A DNA stretch of 64,000 nucleotides from Thalassoglobus sp. JC818 (GTDB taxonomy: Bacteria > Planctomycetota > Planctomycetia > Planctomycetales > Planctomycetaceae), in the NCBI RefSeq assembly GCF_040717535.1, contig NZ_JBFEFI010000002.1, positions 806,001 through 870,000 on the forward strand, in the 5' to 3' direction. Every line of letters starts with the position of its first letter. The first letter of the stretch is position 1. The position numbers and the translations under genes were made by a program. This document shows, in pieces, positions 58,178-64,000 of this stretch. Under the pieces are notes generated by a model that was not told where the DNA came from, made no database searches, and saw nothing but the letters and a program-made list of their open reading frames with translations.

Positions 58178-59419
58178 TCAGGAAGAATGACGTTCGCCGT
58201 GAAGCGTGATTCTCGTGACCTCCGGCAGGCATCGAATCCGCAGTGGGTGTCGTCCGGCGAGTCCTCGCGAAACGTGCATCATCGAAGGGGGTTCATCGAA
58301 TAGTCCCGAAGCATATTTCGTGTCGTGTCGACTCGGAGAGTACAGCGGGCCAATGATCGGCAGTTGCACCTGTCCGCCGTGATTGTGCCCCGAAAGCACG
58401 AGATTGACTCGCTGTTGCTTGGCTGATGAAAACCGGTCCGGTGTGTGAGCCAACAGCAATTTGAAATCAGCAGCAGTCGAAAATTTCGGCTCCTCACCCA
58501 TCCAGGGAGTTTCATCTCCCCCGATTTCAAGTCGGCTACCATCGACGTCGAGCATCACGGTACGAGATGAGACATCGACCCAGTTCAGGTCGGTGATCGC
58601 CTTTCGGATTGATGCTGGCTCCTGATACCAGTCGTGATTTCCGAGAATGAAGTAGTTGCCCAGTCGTCCCGTCAATTTCCCCAGTGTGTCCGGAATCCAG
58701 TCTGTCAGAGGCTGGCTGTCGATCAGGTCTCCGGTAAAGCAAACGAGGTCAACGGAGTCGTTGGAAATGATCTCGCACACTTCCACGAAGAATTCTTTGG
58801 TGATCGTTCCGAGAAAGTGCCAGTCGGAAATGTGCAGGATCGTCAGCTCCTCAAGCTCTTCGGGGAGCCCCCCGAGGTGGAATGTTTTCTCGTTAAATTC
58901 CACGCGAAGTTGTTCATTCCCCGGCAGACGGGCCAGCCGTTGATATTTCCCTGAGCTCACCAGGGATGAATTCGTCCGGTTGGAAATCTCTTCAACGCGA
59001 GACTCAGTAACCACCATCGTTGAAGGGCTCTGTCTCAATTGATATCGAATCGTTTGGACAAGCAGCTTCGCCAGACCGATTGAGCAAAACCCGACAAGCC
59101 CCCACATCCACGGATTCAAATTTTCCCAGCTTCCCCCGAAAAGTAGGCCGGGACCTGCGATCCCCAACCAGAAGACGAGAACGACGGGAACGAGCACCAC
59201 GAAAAAGTCATGCACGATTCGCAGCTTCTGAAGGGTTGAGCAACGTTGCGGGAATGAATGTGTCCAGTTGACATAAGTGACCCACAGAGCAGCATTTCCG
59301 ATCGAAAGCAGCCCCAACACAATCAGATTGGTCACGCTCCAGAAGACTGATGAGGTCTGGATAGATGTGGCTGCCAGAACACCAGATGTGCAGATGTTGA
59401 GCATTTCAGCCAATGTCAT
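58178..59419 (-). CDS. Membrane-anchored metallophosphoesterase
   Basis: A 413-residue protein: three or four N-terminal membrane segments (about residues 25-125), a linker, and a calcineurin-like phosphoesterase domain from about residue 190 with ILHISDWHFLGT, FTGDLIDSQ, ILGNHDW, LLLAHTPDRF and LSGHNHGGQVQLP. All five metal-binding blocks are present. The layout recalls YaeI/YkuE-type enzymes, which act on phospholipids or lipid-linked substrates. Convergent with the sigma factor gene with a single base between their stop codons. Confidence 0.9.
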   Translation of the reverse strand: MTLAEMLNICTSGVLAATSIQTSSVFWSVTNLIVLGLLSIGNAALWVTYVNWTHSFPQRCSTLQKLRIVHDFFVVLVPVVLVFWLGIAGPGLLFGGSWENLNPWMWGLVGFCSIGLAKLLVQTIRYQLRQSPSTMVVTESRVEEISNRTNSSLVSSGKYQRLARLPGNEQLRVEFNEKTFHLGGLPEELEELTILHISDWHFLGTITKEFFVEVCEIISNDSVDLVCFTGDLIDSQPLTDWIPDTLGKLTGRLGNYFILGNHDWYQEPASIRKAITDLNWVDVSSRTVMLDVDGSRLEIGGDETPWMGEEPKFSTAADFKLLLAHTPDRFSSAKQQRVNLVLSGHNHGGQVQLPIIGPLYSPSRHDTKYASGLFDEPPSMMHVSRGLAGRHPLRIRCLPEVTRITLHGERHSS

Positions 59420-59882
59420 AAGGGTTGAGAACAGAGATGGCCACCGCTTGGTGAGTCAACGCGGACGAGTCTATCGCATTCACAAACCTTTGCCTGCCTG
59501 AGACGCACAATTTCGACAGCGAATCAGCTAATGTTCACAAGCCACGTAAATTCAGGGTTGGTGATGTTCATGTATCGGGCATCAAATCAAATTCTGCCGT
59601 TCTGACTTCTTGAAACTGGATCGAGTGAGGCTAGAGCATGTTCTGATTTTGTGAGTACGATCTCGCACGAGCAAGCACAGCCTTTTAACTTCTGGAACAG
59701 TGCAAGCGAGTGCACAGGAAAGAGCAACTTGCTCTAGGCCCGCAATTCCCCAAGACTTTTCCGGTCTGATCGTTTAACATTCGCCGAGCGGAGATCGCCC
59801 GATTGTTCTTGTATTGCTGGCGATGTTCGCTCATTTATTCCTGCAACTTCGACGATTTCACAGCCACTCACCCATACTGACA
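59420..59882. other. Divergent intergenic region with one repeat copy
   Basis: This 463-base stretch separates the phosphoesterase and miaB starts and contains repeat copy R4. Apart from that element and an open frame just upstream of miaB (from 59814), no coding or RNA feature is evident. Confidence 0.5.
59631..59737 (+). repeat. 107-bp dispersed element, copy R4 (best ends)
   Basis: Bounded by perfect 8-bp terminal inverted repeats ctagagca / tgctctag. The interior holds tctcgcacgagcaagcacag, ccttttaacttctggaacag, tgcaagcgagtgcacaggaa and the palindrome agagcaacttgctct next to the right end. This is the only good copy not abutting a gene's stop codon; it lies between divergent genes. It has no coding capacity. 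Confidence 0.9.
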
Positions 59883-61469
59883 ATGTCTCAATCCAACACT
59901 CCCCACAACGGCAAACTGTACATTGAAACCGTTGGCTGCCAGATGAACGTTCTGGACAGCGAGCTTGTCGTGGCTGCTCTCAAGCAACAGGGGTACGACC
60001 TCTGCGACGATCCGAATTCCGCAGACACGATTCTGTTCAACACGTGCAGTGTCCGCGAGCACGCTGAGCACAAGACCTACAGCTCAGTCGGTCGCTTTAA
60101 GTACGGGAAGCGAAAACGCCCCAATCTGGTGATCGGAGTCATCGGCTGCATGGCTCAGCAGGATCAAGACAAGGTCTTCCAGAAAGCTCCGCATGTCGAC
60201 CTTGTCGTCGGGACCGGTCAGCTTGCTGAAATTCCGACACTCGTCGACGAGGTTCGCAGCACGCGCAAGAAACAACTGGCCGTCTCACTGAAGCGAAAAG
60301 AGGGAAGTCGGGACGAAGTCGCTGGCAGCTTCGAAAGCTACGATCCGCTCCGAGATCCGACAATGCGTCCCAGCCCGTGGCAGGCGTTTGTAAGAATTAT
60401 GATCGGCTGCGACAAATTCTGCACGTATTGCGTGGTGCCGAACACCCGCGGTCCGGAGCAGTCGCGATCGCCTGTTCAGATTCTTTCAGAGGTGAAGACA
60501 CTCGCCAATCAGGGGGTGAAGGAGATCACGTTTCTCGGGCAAACGGTCAATTCCTACTCACACACCGAAGGGGGCAAGACCTATCGCCTGAGCGATCTCA
60601 TCGCCCTCGTGCACGACACTCCCGGAATCGAGCGGATTAAGTTTGTCACGAACTATCCGAAAGACATGACGGTCGATCTGCTGGAAGCAATCCGCGACCT
60701 TCCGAAAGTCTCTCGCTACTTGCATGTCCCTCTACAGCATGGTTGTGATTCGCAGCTGAAGCTGATGAAACGAGGATATACGGTTGCAGACTACCGAGAA
60801 ATGATGGGGCGCATCCGTGAGTATCTCCCGGACTGTTCCGTCTCCAGCGACTTCATTGTCGGATTCTGTCAGGAGACAGAAGAGGCATTCCAGAAGTGCC
60901 TCGACTCCGTCAACGAGTTTCGCTTCAAGAACAGCTTTATTTTCAAGTACAGCCCTCGGCCTGGAACCAAGGCGTTTGCTCTGTACGAAGACGACGTCCC
61001 AGAACTGGTCAAAAAACGACGTAACAACGAACTTCTCAAGCTGCAAAACGAAATCAGTGGTGAAGACAACGCTGAGTTCATCGGTCGTAAAGTGGAAGTC
61101 CTCGTAGAAGGTCCGAGCAAGTGGGCCAACAAGGAAACTCGAAAAACGGAGGATTCCTCCTCAACGCAAAACCTTCCAGGGTGGCACGGCGGTGCGGAAC
61201 CTGTTGGAGGTTCAGAAGCAGCCAAAGAGCCAGAACTAATCCAGCTGGGGAGTGACTCTCCTAAGGAAACGATCTCGGAGCCGACTCAACAACAGCTCGT
61301 CGGTCGAACAAAATGTGATCGCATCGTCGTCTTTGAAGGGAACCCGAGGTTGTCGGGAACTTTGGCGGACATCGAAGTCTATGATGTCACGCAGACAACT
61401 CTTCTCGGTGAAATCGTCACACACCATCTTCAGCCCGGGTCATCACCCCTCTTGCCGATCCTGGGATGA
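59883..61469 (+). CDS. miaB: tRNA-2-methylthio-N6-dimethylallyladenosine synthase
   Basis: About 528 residues from the ATG that starts MSQSNTPHNGKLYIETVGCQ; an upstream frame from 59814 adds 23 residues. It is a radical SAM methylthiotransferase acting on A37 of tRNAs. The first iron-sulfur cluster cysteines are in GCQMN, NTCSVREHAE and GCMAQ; the SAM cluster is IGCDKFCTYCVVPNTRG. The TRAM domain at the C-terminus (RKVEVLVEGPSK, then LVGRTKCDRIVVF) is interrupted by an insertion of about 50 Ser/Glu/Gly-rich residues (about 421-472), which explains a length above the usual 440-475. Confidence 0.95.
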   Translation: MSQSNTPHNGKLYIETVGCQMNVLDSELVVAALKQQGYDLCDDPNSADTILFNTCSVREHAEHKTYSSVGRFKYGKRKRPNLVIGVIGCMAQQDQDKVFQKAPHVDLVVGTGQLAEIPTLVDEVRSTRKKQLAVSLKRKEGSRDEVAGSFESYDPLRDPTMRPSPWQAFVRIMIGCDKFCTYCVVPNTRGPEQSRSPVQILSEVKTLANQGVKEITFLGQTVNSYSHTEGGKTYRLSDLIALVHDTPGIERIKFVTNYPKDMTVDLLEAIRDLPKVSRYLHVPLQHGCDSQLKLMKRGYTVADYREMMGRIREYLPDCSVSSDFIVGFCQETEEAFQKCLDSVNEFRFKNSFIFKYSPRPGTKAFALYEDDVPELVKKRRNNELLKLQNEISGEDNAEFIGRKVEVLVEGPSKWANKETRKTEDSSSTQNLPGWHGGAEPVGGSEAAKEPELIQLGSDSPKETISEPTQQQLVGRTKCDRIVVFEGNPRLSGTLADIEVYDVTQTTLLGEIVTHHLQPGSSPLLPILG

Positions 61470-62030
61470 TCGATTTGCAACACACTTGAGTGATCTGAAA
61501 TCATCTCGCGGCTGTGGTTGCGGGCATGAGATTTCGGACAGGTGTAAACAGTTGTTTCCACAATGAGTTACCGACGTTTGGCGCGTTCTAAATTAGTCGT
61601 CGTCCCATTCTGTGAAAGATTTCGACAGACATTCGCGGGTTTCCGATGATGCGTTTTTGCATCATCGTGTTGCAACGCTCTCGACAAACACTCCCTTATT
61701 GATGTCCATTGTCATGAATGTTCTCTGTCGTCTGGACGAGATAGTCCACTGCTTCGCATGACACGACAGGAAAAATTCACACCCCGTACCGGTTTTCGAA
61801 TGAGCAAGTTTGTCGTGTTGCTTTTTTCGGACGACGACCTGTGAAGAAGAGAAACTGGCCGCTCGACGACATAAATTCCTACGATTCTCGTTCGTGGAAA
61901 TTTCTGAATTCAGAATTTTCTGCCCGCCATGCAGCTAACTTCAAAGTAGCCTTCTGGAGACTTGGATAACGTATGAGATCAGCCAGTGCTGATGTCTTCG
62001 TGGACAAGAAGGGCGTACCCAGAGGTTAAG
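61470..62030. promoter_or_regulatory. Long leader region upstream of cpaE
   Basis: This 561-base stretch before the CpaE/CpaF genes has no recognised coding frame. It contains a perfect 9-bp stem-loop (cgatgatgc / gcatcatcg, loop gttttt) at 61644-61667 with no following T-tract, so it may be a regulatory or mRNA structure rather than a terminator. AT-rich patches near 61860-61925 could hold a promoter, which I cannot specify. Confidence 0.4.
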
Positions 62031-63251
62031 ATGAAAGCACTGGTTGTCAGCGACGATGTTGGAAGTGCAACCCAACTTCATGAAGTCTTAAACGCAAACA
62101 GGCGGATTAAGGAGTGTGTCACGCGACCTTGGCGGACGCTCCACGAGGTGCCGAGCGAGCAGGGTGATCAGTATCACATTGTTTTTGCGGTCATCGATCA
62201 AAACTCACAATCTGCCGGGCAACAGCTTCAAAGCGTGCGCAAGAAGTTTGATTCTTTCTTGGTCGTCGTCGGTCACGCTGACTCTTCAGAGGACGTTATC
62301 AGATTGCTCCATCAAGGAGCTGATGACTTCGTCGATCTCCGAAGAGATATGTCATCCCAGATCACTGAGTTGATCTCTTCGGCAAAGACGCGAATCGGAA
62401 TTGACTCGACACCACAAAATGTGATCGGAGTTGTCGGCGCAGTTGGAGGATGTGGAACAACAACTTTTGCTGTGAATCTCGCTGCCGGCATTGCACAAAA
62501 TCGGCAGCGCTGTGCGCTTCTTGATTTCGTCTGCCAGCAGGGTGATGTCGGTCGATTCCTGGGGATCAACTCGAATCACTCGCTCCAGGAACTTTGTGCG
62601 AACTCGTCCTTTGTCGATGGGACGATGCTCGAACGGTCAATGTCCAAGTCGTGTGCCGGGCTCGAAGTTCTTCCATCGGTCGGACACTACGGTGATCGAA
62701 GTCAACCTGATGTGTCAGACCTGAGACATCTCATTTCTGTCGCATTGGAAAAGCATGACGACATAGTGATCGATCTCGGATCGTGCCGCGAAGTGCAGGG
62801 GTATTCAAGCATCCTCGAGCAAACGACAACCATTCTCTTAACTGTGCGTCCAGACTTTTCTTCGGTCTGTCGAGCAAGAAACGCCTTGGACTATTTTAAG
62901 ACACTCGGATTAAACGACGAGACCATTGAAATCGTCTGTTCGCGAATGGGAATGCCGGGCCATCTTGAGCAAAAACAAGCTGAGAAAATTCTGGGACGGC
63001 CCATTTCGCACACGCTCCCTGAAGAGATTTCTCAGGTCAATCATGCGATCAATTGTGGCGTTGCGCTCGTGATGGAGTCGCCGAAGTGTAAATACAGTCG
63101 GGCACTAAATCGGATTACACATAGCCTGCTCGAACGCAACCAGAGTGAGAAGACCCAAGACAAGAAAGCGGCAACTGCTCGAGAGACTGTGGGGCTTGCT
63201 CAACGAGGTGTTCAGTTAATTAAACAGACAATGGGTTGTTTCTATCTCTAA
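62031..63251 (+). CDS. cpaE: CpaE-like ATPase of the Tad pilus system
   Basis: About 406 residues from the ATG after agaggttaag; an upstream start at 61986 is less likely. The N-terminal 130 residues resemble a receiver-like domain (MKALVVSDDVGSATQLHEVL, DSFLVVVGHADSSEDVIRLL, GADDFVDLRRDM). A ParA/MinD-like domain follows, with the P-loop written GAVGGCGTTTFAVNLAAGI, LDFVCQQGDVGRFLG, and DDIVIDLGSC. The P-loop lacks both lysines of the MinD type, which is partly usual for CpaE. CpaE proteins localise the Tad machine at the pole or membrane. It precedes the cpaF gene by 96 bases. Confidence 0.88.
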   Translation: MKALVVSDDVGSATQLHEVLNANRRIKECVTRPWRTLHEVPSEQGDQYHIVFAVIDQNSQSAGQQLQSVRKKFDSFLVVVGHADSSEDVIRLLHQGADDFVDLRRDMSSQITELISSAKTRIGIDSTPQNVIGVVGAVGGCGTTTFAVNLAAGIAQNRQRCALLDFVCQQGDVGRFLGINSNHSLQELCANSSFVDGTMLERSMSKSCAGLEVLPSVGHYGDRSQPDVSDLRHLISVALEKHDDIVIDLGSCREVQGYSSILEQTTTILLTVRPDFSSVCRARNALDYFKTLGLNDETIEIVCSRMGMPGHLEQKQAEKILGRPISHTLPEEISQVNHAINCGVALVMESPKCKYSRALNRITHSLLERNQSEKTQDKKAATARETVGLAQRGVQLIKQTMGCFYL

Positions 63252-63347
63252 GGGGCAGTCGATGTCGAATTGCTGAACAGTGTGAATTGAAGGAACTCCT
63301 TAAGGCGACCGCAACGGTCACTGAATTCCGTTGACTAGAGGGTAATC

Positions 63348-64000
63348 ATGAGTGCCGGCCAAAAGACTGCAAATCATCCTGGAAGTGGTTCGAGTGATGC
63401 GAATCGCTCTCGCTTCCTGGCGATCAAAAAGGACATTCACAAGCACTTGATCGAAGCCCTCGATTTCGATTCGATCAGTGGGCTGAACGATTACGAGATG
63501 CGTCGGCAACTTCGAGTCGGGATCGAAGACCTCTGCCGCTTCCGCGGAGATGTGCTTTCTCACGAAGATCAAAAACGGCTCGTTGAAGAAGTCATCGACG
63601 AAACGCTTGGATTGGGGCCACTGGAACCACTGTTGCGTGATCCGACAATCAGCGACATTCTCATTGATGGCCCGGAAAAAGTTTACATCGAACGACGAGG
63701 GCAACTCGAAGACACGAACGTTCGATTTCATGACGAAGATCATCTCATCGAAATTGTTCAGAGAATTGCGAGCAAAGTCGGCCGCCGTCTCGATGAGTCC
63801 AGCCCGATGGTTGATGCACGTCTGTCCGATGGAAGTCGCGTCAACGCCGTGATTCGACCGTTGGCTCTGGCAGGTGCACTCGTTTCCATCCGTCGCTTTG
63901 GAAATCGTCCGCTTGAAATTCAAGACTTGATCGCCCGCGGTGCGATGACCAAAGAGATGAGCAGGTTCCTCATGGCCTGCGTTCGTTCGCGTCTGAACGT
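63348..64000 (+). CDS. cpaF: CpaF/TadA-type pilus assembly ATPase (3' end off window)
   Basis: The frame starts at an ATG preceded by gaggg and runs off the right edge after about 217 codons. The segment matches the N-terminal half of type IV/Flp secretion ATPases: [99 protein letters not shown] and [11 protein letters not shown]. The Walker motifs lie beyond the edge. With the preceding cpaE it begins a Tad pilus operon continuing past the window. Confidence 0.93.
   Translation, partial: MSAGQKTANHPGSGSSDANRSRFLAIKKDIHKHLIEALDFDSISGLNDYEMRRQLRVGIEDLCRFRGDVLSHEDQKRLVEEVIDETLGLGPLEPLLRDPTISDILIDGPEKVYIERRGQLEDTNVRFHDEDHLIEIVQRIASKVGRRLDESSPMVDARLSDGSRVNAVIRPLALAGALVSIRRFGNRPLEIQDLIARGAMTKEMSRFLMACVRSRLN

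Noticed and set aside
61470-62030. Riboswitch or small RNA in the cpaE leader
   Set aside because: No known riboswitch core was recognised and a single short stem-loop is not enough evidence.

Overview
The window is a chromosomal segment of a planctomycete, with about 53% GC by eye. The evidence is the protein complement: three large secreted proteins carrying planctomycete-type c-heme domains (PSCyt1/DUF1549/DUF1553, DUF1080 plus a Pirellula/Verrucomicrobium heme domain), a Tat-exported DUF1501 protein, a secreted sulfatase, a DUF6807 (PmoA-like) protein, PQQ-type propellers, a sigma factor of the short planctomycete type and many secreted proteins without close relatives. KdsA (Kdo-8-phosphate synthase) indicates an LPS-type outer membrane. 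I cannot name the genus from sequence alone.

Layout. 1-13.4 kb: an edge-truncated DUF1080/propeller/heme protein, a secreted protein with an internal repeat, then a three-gene minus-strand cassette in which one DUF1501 protein sits between two large multidomain c-type cytochrome proteins. 13.6-20.9 kb: TlpA-like thioredoxin (strong terminator), pgk, pepA, and a galU-glucuronokinase-like pair joined by a TAATG overlap. 21-29.6 kb (all minus): NfeD-like protein, membrane proteins, ExeA-like ATPase, GT39-like transferase overlapping a soluble histidine kinase, and an ExbB/ExbD operon in which the ExbD features appear divided between two proteins. 30-33.4 kb (plus): two TadE-like pseudopilins and a TadG-like von Willebrand A protein, ended by a perfect terminator. 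33.5-42.3 kb: recQ, thioredoxin, PQQ propeller, xerD, DUF456, methyltransferase. 42.3-48.8 kb: cytochrome c'-like lipoprotein, zinc-ribbon/TPR membrane protein, sulfatase, YbjN-like protein. 48.9-57.3 kb: pyrB overlapping a degenerate dihydroorotase, kdsA, DUF6807, aroC overlapping a large membrane glycosyltransferase. 57.5-64 kb: ECF-like sigma factor, membrane phosphoesterase, miaB, then CpaE and the start of CpaF/TadA. The CpaE/CpaF pair and the TadE/TadE/TadG cluster 30 kb away probably serve one Tad (Flp) pilus machine.

The least ordinary structure is a dispersed ~107-bp element with 8-bp terminal inverted repeats (CTAGAGCA...TGCTCTAG) and an internal palindrome. Four good copies (R1-R4), one degraded copy (R5) and one possible relic (R6) are present. 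In three of the four good copies (after the ExeA-like gene, xerD and kdsA) the terminal TAG of the element is exactly the stop codon of the adjacent gene. Other points of interest are the non-catalytic PyrC-like protein fused translationally to pyrB, the split ExbD, and the galU-glucuronokinase pair.

No tRNA, rRNA, CRISPR array, insertion-sequence transposase or prophage was recognised. Start codons were moved downstream of the longest possible reading frame wherever a signal peptide, a ribosome site or family alignment supported it. Domain assignments rest on motif recognition by eye, not on database searches.
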